Origin: Blastopirellula sp.
GTDB lineage: Bacteria; Planctomycetota; Planctomycetia; Pirellulales; Pirellulaceae
Assembly (NCBI GenBank): GCA_002733575.1
Contig: NVWB01000177.1
Location: forward strand, 1-34,419
Length of the DNA stretch: 34,419 nt
Reading direction: 5' to 3'
Shown here one piece after another: positions 23,491 to 31,520 of this stretch. Numbering within the stretch: position 1 is the first letter of the stretch; each line of letters begins with the position of its first letter. Position numbers and translations under genes: made by a program. Below the pieces are notes generated by a model that was not told the DNA's origin, searched no databases, and saw only the letters and a program-made list of their open reading frames with translations.

Positions 23491-25053
23491 ATGACTTTGC
23501 CAGAACCAACTCTGCCTATATCTTCTGCAACCAAAACGCTTGCTAGCGTTTCATTGCGAGATTTGTTCCCTGATGCTCAATTTATGGGCTCTAAGAACAT
23601 TCAGGTACGCAATTGCACCTCAAGTTCACTCCGCTGTTTACCCGGCGATGTGTTTGTGGCGATGGTCGGAAGCCATCATGATGGGCATGATTATGTGCAA
23701 GACGCGATAGACCAAGGGGCATCTGCAATAGTGGCAGAACGATCCTTACCGGTCTCTGTGCCAACTTGTGTGGTCGAAAATAGCCGTGAGGCATTCGGTA
23801 AGATCTGCCAGGCACTCGCAGGCAACCCTAGTAAAAAGACCAAAGTCATTGGCGTAACAGGCACCAATGGTAAAACTACCACGTGCTATTTAATTAAATC
23901 CATCTTAGAAGCCGCTGGTCAAACAGTTGGAATTTCTAGTTCAATGGGCTACGACAACGGGTTCGATCAACAACCTTGGCAGTGCTCGACGCCTGACTCT
24001 TCTATCTTGGCCGATTTGCTGAGCCGTATGGAATTCAACGGCTGTTCTCATGCGGTTGTAGAAGCATCGAGCCATGCATTGGCTCAAGATAAACTTGCCG
24101 GGATCGATTTGGATGCGGCCGTTTTCACGAATATCCGCCAAGATCACATTGACTTTCATGGCACGGTAAAAAATTATCATAATGCCAAAGCAAAATTATT
24201 AAATCATCTTCGCCCTAGTGGTTTTGCCATTTTTAATGCCGATGATCCTGGCAGCGAGAAAATTTTGAACCGCAGTATTACACCTGCGTTGACGGTCGCT
24301 TTGCATGGAGAAGGCGAAATCACGGCCAGTGTAGTTGAACGACATAAGAGTGAACAAACCTTTTTGCTATCGGCAGGCAACGAAACCGTTCCAGTTTGCA
24401 CACGCATGATTGGTGATCATCACATTTACAATTGCTTGTTAGCTGCCGCAGTTGGGTTGGTGTACGGCTTTGATTTGAAAACAGTGGTTAGAGGACTGGA
24501 AGCTGTCGATCATGTGCCAGGCCGGATGGAACGCATTGAGCAAGGACAACCATTTGGCGTGTTTGTCGATTACGCCCATACCCAAGATGCCCTAGCTATG
24601 GCCTTGAAAGCCTTACGCCGAGTAACCCATGGACGCCTGATTTGTGTTTATGGAGCCGGTGGTGATTGTGATCGAACCAAACGCCCAATGATGGGGCGAG
24701 TGGCCGAGCGAGGGTCTGATATCTCGATGATCACGACCGATAATCCACGCTCCGAAAATCCGATGGAAATCATCCACGATATCATGGATGGATACGACCG
24801 ACCTGCCAAAGCACACGTCATGCCCAACCGGCGAGAAGCAATCAAATGGGCCATCAACGAAGCCCAAACAGGCGATACCGTGTTGATTGCAGGTAGAGGG
24901 AACGAAACGCATCAGTTGGTTCGTCGTGAAAGAATCGAGTTGGATGATCGCCAAGTTGCAAAGGAAGCGATCCGTAAACTAACCGCAGAAGAAGTTGAGC
25001 TGAGCCCGGTCGATTTGCCGCATGCATCGATTATTAAGTTTCCACGATGTTAG
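23491..25053 (+). CDS. murE: UDP-MurNAc-L-Ala-D-Glu:meso-DAP ligase (MurE)
   Basis: A 520-residue cytoplasmic Mur ligase adding the third residue of the peptidoglycan stem peptide using ATP. The P-loop is GTNGKTT at 124-130. The Mur family blocks HAVVEASSHAL, ITTDNPRSENP and GRGNE are all present. DNPR at 417-420 is the motif that selects meso-diaminopimelate rather than lysine. An N-terminal UDP-binding domain (SLRDLFPDAQFMGSKNI, then CLPGDVFVAMVGSHHDGHD) and a C-terminal domain make it full length. No other mur gene is visible in the window, so it is not in a dcw-type cluster here. It supports a DAP-type peptidoglycan wall in this planctomycete. Confidence 0.97.
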   Translation: MTLPEPTLPISSATKTLASVSLRDLFPDAQFMGSKNIQVRNCTSSSLRCLPGDVFVAMVGSHHDGHDYVQDAIDQGASAIVAERSLPVSVPTCVVENSREAFGKICQALAGNPSKKTKVIGVTGTNGKTTTCYLIKSILEAAGQTVGISSSMGYDNGFDQQPWQCSTPDSSILADLLSRMEFNGCSHAVVEASSHALAQDKLAGIDLDAAVFTNIRQDHIDFHGTVKNYHNAKAKLLNHLRPSGFAIFNADDPGSEKILNRSITPALTVALHGEGEITASVVERHKSEQTFLLSAGNETVPVCTRMIGDHHIYNCLLAAAVGLVYGFDLKTVVRGLEAVDHVPGRMERIEQGQPFGVFVDYAHTQDALAMALKALRRVTHGRLICVYGAGGDCDRTKRPMMGRVAERGSDISMITTDNPRSENPMEIIHDIMDGYDRPAKAHVMPNRREAIKWAINEAQTGDTVLIAGRGNETHQLVRRERIELDDRQVAKEAIRKLTAEEVELSPVDLPHASIIKFPRC

Positions 25054-25074
25054 TAATATCAACGGCACTAGGTG

Positions 25075-25091
25075 CCAGGGTGCCAAGCTTT
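25075..25091 (+). repeat. Partial REP-like element
   Basis: ccagggtgccaagcttt matches the left end of the 42-nt element found at 26249, with one difference. A small palindrome (GGCAC-tag-GTGCC) overlaps it at 25064-25076. It sits between murE and the next gene. Confidence 0.55.
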
Positions 25092-25139
25092 CTTAATTGA
25101 ATAAATATGTGTCGTGCGTTTGAAATTGGAGAAATTAAA

Positions 25140-26183
25140 ATGAGGCTTTTTTTACTAGTTAAATCCCATTTTGCTTGCATTATGGCTCTCTGTGCAGCAG
25201 GAATGGCCAGCAGTGCCTTCGCCGATGGATTGACGAATGCAAATATCGCTGCTGAAGAATATCTTAAAAATCGCGAATCAATCAAAAGTCTTTTCTGTCG
25301 TTTTCAACTTAGCGTTGGCAACTCTCCTAGTCTCGATGATGCAATGCAATCGCGGATCAAAACGTCAATGGTAGGCCAGGCTATTTGGGCATTTGACCAC
25401 AAAGTTCATAAGTTTGAAATGAAGTGTTCTAAAGAAGACATTATAGCAAATAGTAAGTATCATAATGGCGGAAGAATAATGACACTTTCAATTGCTCCAG
25501 AGGGAATGTTAACCAACGGTACCTATCAGCTAAACTACTCTCCCATGATGAATAACCGTGGAATGATTTATCAACCGAAAATTCGTGCAGACATTCCTGG
25601 CATACAACCGTTTGGCATGGGGGTAATGGGGGCTAACGAAGAGTATAATCCTGCTTTTGGAATTCGAAAATGGATTGAAGAAAAAAAGGAGATAGAGTGC
25701 TTCATCGAAAATGGTGAAAGGAAGGAACTAGTTGTTGTGCTGAAGGACGAGTCGGGAATGCCATTGATGGAGTACCGTTTCTCTGTTGATCATGGTTATT
25801 GTCTAGTTGGACATACAGTCTTCGCTCGTGAAACGGGTAAGAGAAAATTCGTTATTTACATTCCCGAAGTGATAAAAGTTCCAACAGGGCAGTGGATGCC
25901 CAAACGGTCAATTTTAATAGGGTTCCCTAGTGAGCCTTCAGGCAAATACTCTACTCGAGTAATTGAAGTTTTGGAAGTTGCGAGTGTCGATTCTAAAGGC
26001 AAAGATGTGTTCAGCTTAGAATTACCCGACAATCATGCCATTAACGATAATTTGAACCCCAATTCCACTGTCCGATTTGAAAAAGCACAGAAGATTTTTC
26101 CCGATGACCTTTCTGTTATTGCAAAAAAGTGCTCCGATGCTGCCAAGGGCTTGAATCGAGTTGTAGTCGAGAAAAGCAATTAA
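25140..26183 (+). CDS. Secreted protein of unknown function
   Basis: 347 residues from the ATG at 25140, chosen because a GGAG site (25128-25131) lies 8 nt upstream and a good signal peptide follows (ending in AGMASSAFA). An upstream ATG at 25107 would add 11 residues ahead of it. The mature part is rich in Met and charged residues; EEYLKNRESIKSLFCRFQLS opens it and IYIPEVIKVPTGQWMPKRSI lies towards the end. The layout (an early ES.K..F..F block, then a beta-rich body with QW.P) is reminiscent of planctomycete outer-membrane lipoprotein-sorting-like proteins, but I cannot name a family. It is flanked by a partial and a complete REP-like element. Role unknown. Confidence 0.75.
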   Translation: MRLFLLVKSHFACIMALCAAGMASSAFADGLTNANIAAEEYLKNRESIKSLFCRFQLSVGNSPSLDDAMQSRIKTSMVGQAIWAFDHKVHKFEMKCSKEDIIANSKYHNGGRIMTLSIAPEGMLTNGTYQLNYSPMMNNRGMIYQPKIRADIPGIQPFGMGVMGANEEYNPAFGIRKWIEEKKEIECFIENGERKELVVVLKDESGMPLMEYRFSVDHGYCLVGHTVFARETGKRKFVIYIPEVIKVPTGQWMPKRSILIGFPSEPSGKYSTRVIEVLEVASVDSKGKDVFSLELPDNHAINDNLNPNSTVRFEKAQKIFPDDLSVIAKKCSDAAKGLNRVVVEKSN

Positions 26184-26248
26184 GAAGTTAGCAACGATCT
26201 AGGTTGGTTCTTCACATGGGTGAATGTAGGTGTATTTATTTTAATTGG

Positions 26249-26290
26249 CCAGGGTGCCATGCTTTTTGCCGTTAGGCATAAGCATGTTTT
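26249..26290 (+). repeat. 42-nt REP-like element, copy 1
   Basis: Identical to 28230-28271. It folds as an imperfect hairpin: CATGCTT pairs with AAGCATG, and TGCC with GGCA. It contains agggtgccatgctttttgcc and then gttaggcataagcatg. Confidence 0.9.
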
Positions 26291-26352
26291 ATGATCAATA
26301 AAATAACTCTGAATCAGTCTGGTCGTCAAGATTTGTCAATGCCGGAACCGAA

Positions 26353-26532
26353 TCACGGTCTATTTTTAGAACAGAATCTGTTCCCCTGGCCCAATCTTTT
26401 GCACTCGATCATCCACTGACAGGTTCTCTCTTTAGTCAACAAGGGAAGTCGCCGATAGCATGAGAAGGTTAAGAAGTGGGCATCTCCTTCTTTGTCAAAC
26501 GACTTTCGAGTTTTTCGGTGGCCAAGTTGCAT
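26353..26532 (-). pseudogene. Truncated REP-associated tyrosine transposase (RAYT, Y1_Tnp)
   Basis: A 59-residue frame starts at the ATG at 26532. Its N-terminal part reads MQLGHRKTRKSFDKEGDAHF and LTFSCYRRLPLLTKERTCQW, with WMIECKRLGQG after, which is the amino end of RAYT proteins (single-strand DNA transposases of the IS200/REP type). The frame stops at 26353, before the H-x-H motif (usually MPEHVHLL) and the catalytic Tyr, so it cannot be active. About two thirds of the protein is missing. It lies between two inverted REP-like elements, the arrangement expected of a RAYT and its target palindromes. Too short for a default gene call. Confidence 0.78.
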
Positions 26533-26560
26533 CTCTTGAGTTTATCATAACGGTACTTCA

Positions 26561-26602
26561 AAAACATGCTTATGCCTAACGGCAAAAAGCATGGCACCCC
26601 GG
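26561..26602 (-). repeat. 42-nt REP-like element, copy 2 (inverted)
   Basis: Reverse complement of copy 1 with one mismatch in 42. It lies 28 nt upstream of the RAYT remnant start and 19 nt past the end of the phosphodiesterase gene. Confidence 0.9.
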
Positions 26603-26621
26603 CACATACTGAATCTGTGAT

Positions 26622-28022
26622 TCACTGACCGATTGAAGTGTGTAATGCATCCGACAGAGGTCTGCCGTCGGCATTGGGGAACTTGAGTCCCAGTAGTTTA
26701 GCGATTGTGGGAGCGATGACGGTATTGTCTACTCCTTGCAGTTTGATTCCTGATCGGATACCAGCACCGGAGAGGATGCACATCGCATTCATCTTCTGGA
26801 GTTTCGCCAGAAATCCATGAGAACCGAGTGACGTTTGTGCCTCTTCGTAAGTTGCGACAAGCGTCTCTCCAGTCACGGCTCCAGAGACGGCATATCCATC
26901 TTTAGCAACCAGAATGGCGTCAGGCACCTGGTCGTATTCACGTGGGTGTGGGAAGCCGACTTCATTAAATCGATCTGGCAGCAGAACGTCGGCAACCCCC
27001 TCCTGCCCCATGAACATCTTCCTGAAGTAGGCAGAGTCCTGTGGAGCTTTTGCTGGATTGGTGCAGTACACAAACCCAACACCACCTTCCGGAATTACAT
27101 GCACTTGTGCCTGCGTTAGCTTTCCGCCTTCCACCGTCAGTAACCCCGCTTTTCGCAACAGGACATTCGGTCGAATCGCTTTGGGAGTCAGGGTGAATCC
27201 GTGATCGGCAACCAGAATGATCGTGGTGCTTTCACGCATTCCAGCATCATCAATTGCGTTGATAATTCGAGACACGCACATATCGGCATACGCATTAGCG
27301 GTGTAGCCTGCCTGTGATTGTGCTCCGCGTCTGTGATGTGTCGCATCGATGTTCAGAAGATGCACGAGCATCAGGTGGGGTTTGCGTTCCCGAATCAAGT
27401 GGCAGGCGGCTTCCGTCCAGACATAATCAAGGCCGACCATACTCGCTTTACGAAATGAGGCATGTGTTTCGTCCCGCAAGAGCCCCATTTCGATGAGTTC
27501 TGCCCGTAATCGCGGCGTTGTGTAATCCAGTGCATTGGGGACATCAGGGAACTGGTCATCAAACGATTGTGAATTGCGAGTACAAGGCCAGTTCACTTCA
27601 GCAGTCCTGAGTCCAGCAGCGTGAGCTACATCCACCACGGTGGGAACTTTCACGAGGTCGCTCTGGTCACGATGGGAATCAATCTTTACTGGCACTCCAA
27701 TTCCGCCACGGACCAGAACTCCATTTGCAAGTACGCCATGCCGACCAGGCTTCATGCCAGTCACCAGAGTTGTGTGATTGGGCCAGGTCACGGAGGGGTC
27801 CGAGACGGTCATTCCGCCTTCAATTATACAGCCCTCCCGAGCGAGTCGACGAATGGTTGGCAACGGAACTTTGGGGTCGTCAACAAGGTACGCCGCAAAT
27901 CCGTCGATGCTGATGACAACCACGTGCCGTTCAGTATCGACTGATTGAGCTAGGGACAGCGTGTTGAGACAGGCAGGAATTAAGACTGCCACACCCGCGA
28001 ACCAACAATATCTGCTTAACAT
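26622..28022 (-). CDS. Secreted type I phosphodiesterase / nucleotide pyrophosphatase family
   Basis: 466 residues of the alkaline-phosphatase superfamily with a signal peptide (GVAVLIPACLNTLSLAQ). The first metal Asp is in HVVVISIDGFAAYL (Asp40). The nucleophile region VSDPSVTWPNHTTLVTG puts Thr79 where NPP enzymes have their catalytic Thr. VADHGFTLTPKA carries the later Asp-His metal ligands, and SLGSHGFLAK supplies another His. It probably hydrolyses a phosphodiester or phosphonate outside the cytoplasm. It is bounded by inverted REP-like elements (26561-26602 and 28230-28271), so it may have moved as a unit, though its sampled GC (about 31-33 per 60) matches its neighbours. Confidence 0.9.
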   Translation of the reverse strand: MLSRYCWFAGVAVLIPACLNTLSLAQSVDTERHVVVISIDGFAAYLVDDPKVPLPTIRRLAREGCIIEGGMTVSDPSVTWPNHTTLVTGMKPGRHGVLANGVLVRGGIGVPVKIDSHRDQSDLVKVPTVVDVAHAAGLRTAEVNWPCTRNSQSFDDQFPDVPNALDYTTPRLRAELIEMGLLRDETHASFRKASMVGLDYVWTEAACHLIRERKPHLMLVHLLNIDATHHRRGAQSQAGYTANAYADMCVSRIINAIDDAGMRESTTIILVADHGFTLTPKAIRPNVLLRKAGLLTVEGGKLTQAQVHVIPEGGVGFVYCTNPAKAPQDSAYFRKMFMGQEGVADVLLPDRFNEVGFPHPREYDQVPDAILVAKDGYAVSGAVTGETLVATYEEAQTSLGSHGFLAKLQKMNAMCILSGAGIRSGIKLQGVDNTVIAPTIAKLLGLKFPNADGRPLSDALHTSIGQ

Positions 28023-28229
28023 GCCGGTCTTGTCCTGTCTGTTGATATTAGGAGGGATATTTCATACTGATGGTTTTGAACATGAAGAAGATTTTAAACT
28101 ACCAAATCGACTCAGGCTAGGAAACCGGGGATGTCCCGTCTATTGTTAAAACGTGGCCTCACTTTTTATACAGTTTAGCTTAGTAGTCAGGGTGGATCAA
28201 CTTGATTTCCCCCTGGTCGTTTTGTTGAG

Positions 28230-28271
28230 CCAGGGTGCCATGCTTTTTGCCGTTAGGCATAAGCATGTTTT
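28230..28271 (+). repeat. 42-nt REP-like element, copy 3
   Basis: Identical to 26249-26290. Upstream of the phosphodiesterase gene. Confidence 0.9.
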
Positions 28272-28474
28272 GGGGCGTGCCTTACGTTTGTTTTGTAAAT
28301 TGGACCAGAGTTCGGTTCCTTTTTTCAACACAAAACAGAAAGATTTCTGATGTGGCACCTCAGCTTCAACCCCTTGCAAACAAGCAATCGAGGGCAGTTT
28401 CTACCGAGGGGAAAGCTGGCTTTTTCAGCGCGTGCAAAATGTGTGATATGCGAATTTATCCATGGATGTATTTT

Positions 28475-28670
28475 TATCCAATGGACAAATTTTTGGTATT
28501 TGAGCGTTGCCACTTTTTTGGCTCGCCCTAAGTTGTTTGAGAGTGGCACTTAAAACAATGCAATAAATCAACCGACCAAACATCAATCCGCCAAAACCAT
28601 CTCGAAAATTCATCCAATGGACAAAACCACCGCACCAGAGGGGTTTTTAAGAAAATTATCCAACGGACAA
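28475..28670 (+). repeat. Three short repeats of yATCCAAyGGACAA
   Basis: Copies at 28475-28488, 28611-28624 and 28657-28670 are 14 nt long with one or two differences. The last two share a gaaaatt prefix. Confidence 0.6.
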
Positions 28671-28689
28671 CCAAGCCAGAGTGCAAGGC

Positions 28690-29508
28690 TTAGTTCTTAG
28701 AAATCTCATCAAGATGTCGTAGCAACTCTTGTGGAGCATTATCAAACTCAGAACGTATTTTTAACGCCAAAGGGTCGACCAATTCCCCTCTCGACTTGGC
28801 TTGTAGATAATCTGTCAGCACCGCTTTGTTGGTTGAGTGCAGTAGGAAATGGGTCCAGAGCCAGGCTTCTGCGTAGTGGATGCTCTCCATTTCTTCCGAT
28901 AAACGCAGTGGGGCGATCCTCTCTAGATTGGGTTGCCATCGGTTTTCTGCATTGGCTTTGACAAGCATTTGAAGATGTTCGTGATTGATTCGGTTTTCAG
29001 TTGGGGCCACTTCAAAGTATTCGGCCAGTCCTTCATCAAGCCACAATGGCAGTTGAGGCACGGTGGAGTTCAAGTAGGCGTGTGTGACTTCATGACGTAA
29101 ATCGACCGCGATGCTGTCTGACCAGTAGGAGTGGACTGTCGATCCGGCTGCGGTAGTGATAAAAATGGCCCTGCGATTAATCAAGGGGGATGGGCCTTTA
29201 GGTGATCTCACCGAGTCTTGGTAATCTTTCTTAGTCGCATACAAGTTGATATGAACTGGCGTTCTCTTCAGTTTCAACTGCAAGGTTTGAGAAACATCGG
29301 CCGATAACGTGTGGAGTTCCTCGAGAACAAGGCTGTCTGGTGGGAACTCAAAATCAGCATGGATGATAAGGTGGTCATCCAGCGGAGGTTTGATTGTTTC
29401 TATTTCAATAAGCGTGTTTTGAGCCGTGTTCCAACTGGCACAGCCTAGCAGTGTAGCCATTAAGCAAAGTGCCATTGGTCGAACACATTTATCGAACCCA
29501 TTCATCAT
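28690..29508 (-). CDS. Gluzincin-like lipoprotein (HExxH peptidase fold)
   Basis: 272 residues with a lipoprotein signal (ATLLGC, Cys23). It has the zinc motif HEVTH (139-143) and, about 16-20 residues on, WLDEGLAEYFE, in which Glu159 or Glu163 would be the third ligand, as in gluzincins (peptidase MA-like). RAIFITTAAGSTVHSYWSD precedes it, like planctomycete DUF1570 proteins. It would be anchored outside the cytoplasm and may cleave peptides, but the substrate is unknown. It follows ispG by 25 nt on the same strand, so the two may share a transcript. Confidence 0.82.
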   Translation of the reverse strand: MMNGFDKCVRPMALCLMATLLGCASWNTAQNTLIEIETIKPPLDDHLIIHADFEFPPDSLVLEELHTLSADVSQTLQLKLKRTPVHINLYATKKDYQDSVRSPKGPSPLINRRAIFITTAAGSTVHSYWSDSIAVDLRHEVTHAYLNSTVPQLPLWLDEGLAEYFEVAPTENRINHEHLQMLVKANAENRWQPNLERIAPLRLSEEMESIHYAEAWLWTHFLLHSTNKAVLTDYLQAKSRGELVDPLALKIRSEFDNAPQELLRHLDEISKN

Positions 29509-29533
29509 TAGAACACCATCCTTGGAAATAAAA

Positions 29534-30679
29534 TCAACCTGCTGCGTTTTGAGTGTCGATCAGAGCATCTAGCTCGAATTTTAGTTTGCCTAGTATCTCA
29601 TCGTAAGGAAAAGCACCTAAGGCTTCCCCACTTCGTTTTAAGTTGACATAGTTCGGACCACACCAGAGCCCTAAGTCGGCATCATCGGTTTCGCCGGGTC
29701 CATTCACACGGCAGCCCATCACAGCGATGGTAATATGATAATCTTTGGCATAGCGGGTCATCTCTTTGACTTGCTGTGCTAGTTCAACAAAGGCCTCGTT
29801 TTCGACCCTGGAACAACTGGGGCAACTGATGATGTTCAGCGTGTCTAGGCCGTAATCTACTACGGATCGGACACGACCAGCGGCGATATCGCTGAGAATG
29901 CCCCGCCCAGCCTCGATTTCTTCAGGCTTTTGCGGGTTAGGAACCGTCAACGATACCCGAATTGTATCGCCAATGCCTTGGCTGATCAATTGTTCAAAGG
30001 CAATTCGTGTTTTGATGATGCCATCGGGCGGCATGCCAGCTTCGGTCACACCCAAGTGCAGCGGAATTTGAGGGCGAAGTTCGGCAAATCGACGATTGAC
30101 TTCGATCACCTTTTGCGGATCGGAGTCTTTTAACGAGACACAAAACCGCTGAAAATCAAGGCTTTCGAGTTGATCACAATGTTCAATGGCACTTTCAATC
30201 ATCGGGGCGATAGAATCTTCAGCATCAAACTTGGCAGCTTTTTCAGGGTCAACCGATCCACAATTTACGCCGATGCGAATGGCGCAGTCGTTGTCTTGGG
30301 CAATTCCAACAATATAGCTGACCTTCTCTTGCCACGGCTTTTCACGTTCGTGGTGATAGAGATGCCCTGGGTTGTAGCGGATTTTGTCGACAAAAGGGGC
30401 CACAACCTCGGCCAAACGGTAGTTTTCTTGTAAGTCGACCGAGAGATTGGCAGAAGTTTGGTTTCTGATCTCTTTTAATGCTTCGGCATCATTCAAATTA
30501 TCAACCGCAATGCGGACCACATCGGCACCGGCTTCTTCCAAAGCATGCGTTTGGGCCACGGTGGCATCGATATCTTGGGTCTTTGTTGCTGTCATGCTTT
30601 GAACGGCGATGGCATGATCTTGGCCGATCTGGATCTTGCCGATAGTGACGCTGCGTGTCGGATTCCGCTTGATTTGCAC
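29534..30679 (-). CDS. ispG: 4-hydroxy-3-methylbut-2-enyl diphosphate synthase (IspG)
   Basis: 381 residues, full length. It catalyses the penultimate step of the MEP isoprenoid pathway, converting MEcPP to HMBPP with an iron-sulfur cluster and reduced flavodoxin or ferredoxin. The cluster ligands are visible: Cys286 and Cys289 ([13 protein letters not shown]), Cys323 and Glu330 ([10 protein letters not shown]). The TIM-barrel part opens with [20 protein letters not shown] and has [14 protein letters not shown] and RYNPGHL. The stop is 25 nt before the next minus-strand gene. The pathway's other genes are not in the window. Confidence 0.97.
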   Translation of the reverse strand: MQIKRNPTRSVTIGKIQIGQDHAIAVQSMTATKTQDIDATVAQTHALEEAGADVVRIAVDNLNDAEALKEIRNQTSANLSVDLQENYRLAEVVAPFVDKIRYNPGHLYHHEREKPWQEKVSYIVGIAQDNDCAIRIGVNCGSVDPEKAAKFDAEDSIAPMIESAIEHCDQLESLDFQRFCVSLKDSDPQKVIEVNRRFAELRPQIPLHLGVTEAGMPPDGIIKTRIAFEQLISQGIGDTIRVSLTVPNPQKPEEIEAGRGILSDIAAGRVRSVVDYGLDTLNIISCPSCSRVENEAFVELAQQVKEMTRYAKDYHITIAVMGCRVNGPGETDDADLGLWCGPNYVNLKRSGEALGAFPYDEILGKLKFELDALIDTQNAAG

Positions 30680-30854
30680 GTGGGTACCTCAATAAATGAA
30701 TGATTCAGCTTCTATTCTCTTCAACCGAGCAGACTTTGGCAACATCACCCATTGGACGGAAATTGGTGCGAGAAGAGATTTCTTTGGTAGTCAACTGGCG
30801 AATACGAGGAAAACAGGTCAAAATAAGCTCTCATATGAGTATTGATGGCTCTTC

Positions 30855-30927
30855 ATCTCAAGCGCGAAGCGTAAGCGAGGACGAAGTGTGTTCGCGGTTC
30901 GTCCTCGCTTACGCTTCGGGTTGAGAT
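30855..30927. repeat. Long hairpin (21-bp perfect stem)
   Basis: 30865-30885 and 30898-30918 are exact inverted repeats (CGAAGCGTAAGCGAGGACGAA and complement, 21 bp, 12-nt loop). Outside them ATCTCAA (30855-30861) pairs with TTGAGAT (30921-30927). It lies between divergent ispG and trmL starts, so it is not an ordinary terminator. Confidence 0.9.
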
Positions 30928-30965
30928 ATATATTCTGGTCCTTATTATAGATTGAAAACTGTTCC

Positions 30966-31469
30966 TTGAATTACGATCCGCTGTTTCATATTGTTCTGCT
31001 TGAGCCTGAGATTCCGCCTAATACGGGTAATATCGGGCGAACTTGTGTTGCCACTGGCGTGAAGCTTTGGCTGGTCAAGCCACTTGGTTTTAGTGTTGCC
31101 GATAAAGATTTGAAGCGAGCCGGTATGGATTATTGGAAGCATCTTGAGTGGGAAGTGGTCGACAACTGGCAACACTTACAGCAGCGATTGCCAGATACTA
31201 ACTTTTGGTATTTCACGAAAACATCTAAAAAACCGTATACGGCGGTCAGTTATCAACCAGGCGATGCCTTGGTGTTTGGGGCCGAGTCAAAGGGGCTTCC
31301 CAAAGATTTGATGAGCGAGAACCAAGACAATCTGCTCTCGGTTCCCATGCGAACTCAGGTCCGCAGTCTGAATTTATCAACCACAGCAGGAATCGTGGCC
31401 TACGAAGCGGTTCGTCAGATCACCTTGGCTGGAGAAGCCAGTTTGCCGATTGGTGAATCGCCCTGCTGA
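30966..31469 (+). CDS. trmL: tRNA (cytidine(34)-2'-O)-methyltransferase (TrmL)
   Basis: 167 residues of the SPOUT knot family, methylating the wobble nucleotide of tRNA-Leu with SAM. The three motifs are visible: EPEIPPNTGNIGRTCVATG, VFGAESKGLPKDLM, and VPMRTQVRSLNLSTTAGIVA. The only start in frame after the upstream stop (TAG at 30948) is the TTG at 30966, so I use it. A 21-bp hairpin is in the leader. It is followed by the Ldh gene 51 nt later. Confidence 0.93.
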   Translation: MNYDPLFHIVLLEPEIPPNTGNIGRTCVATGVKLWLVKPLGFSVADKDLKRAGMDYWKHLEWEVVDNWQHLQQRLPDTNFWYFTKTSKKPYTAVSYQPGDALVFGAESKGLPKDLMSENQDNLLSVPMRTQVRSLNLSTTAGIVAYEAVRQITLAGEASLPIGESPC

Positions 31470-31510
31470 GCTTCAACTAACTATTACTAGAACTATCGAA
31501 TATCAAACCC

Positions 31511-31514
31511 GGAG
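31511..31514 (+). promoter_or_regulatory. Ribosome site that sets the GTG start
   Basis: GGAG, 6 nt before the GTG at 31521, supports that start for the dehydrogenase. Confidence 0.8.
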
Positions 31515-31520
31515 AATCTT

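Larger units (their letters stand above)
26184..26621. other. Region with REP pair and transposase remnant
   Basis: 438 nt between the secreted protein and the phosphodiesterase gene. It holds two inverted 42-nt REP-like elements and, between them, a truncated RAYT reading frame. Confidence 0.75.
28023..28689. other. Noncoding region with REP element and short repeats
   Basis: These 667 nt have no recognisable gene. They include REP copy 3 (28230-28271), three copies of an ATCCAAyGGACAA motif (28475, 28611, 28657) and several short open frames without familiar motifs. It may be decayed mobile DNA. Confidence 0.65.

Noticed and set aside
26249..28271. Composite transposon
   Set aside because: The only transposase-like frame is a truncated RAYT, the repeats are REP-like hairpins rather than IS ends, and I see no target duplication.
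28325..28549. 74-residue minus-strand frame and its neighbours
   Set aside because: No recognisable motif and overlapping frames on both strands.
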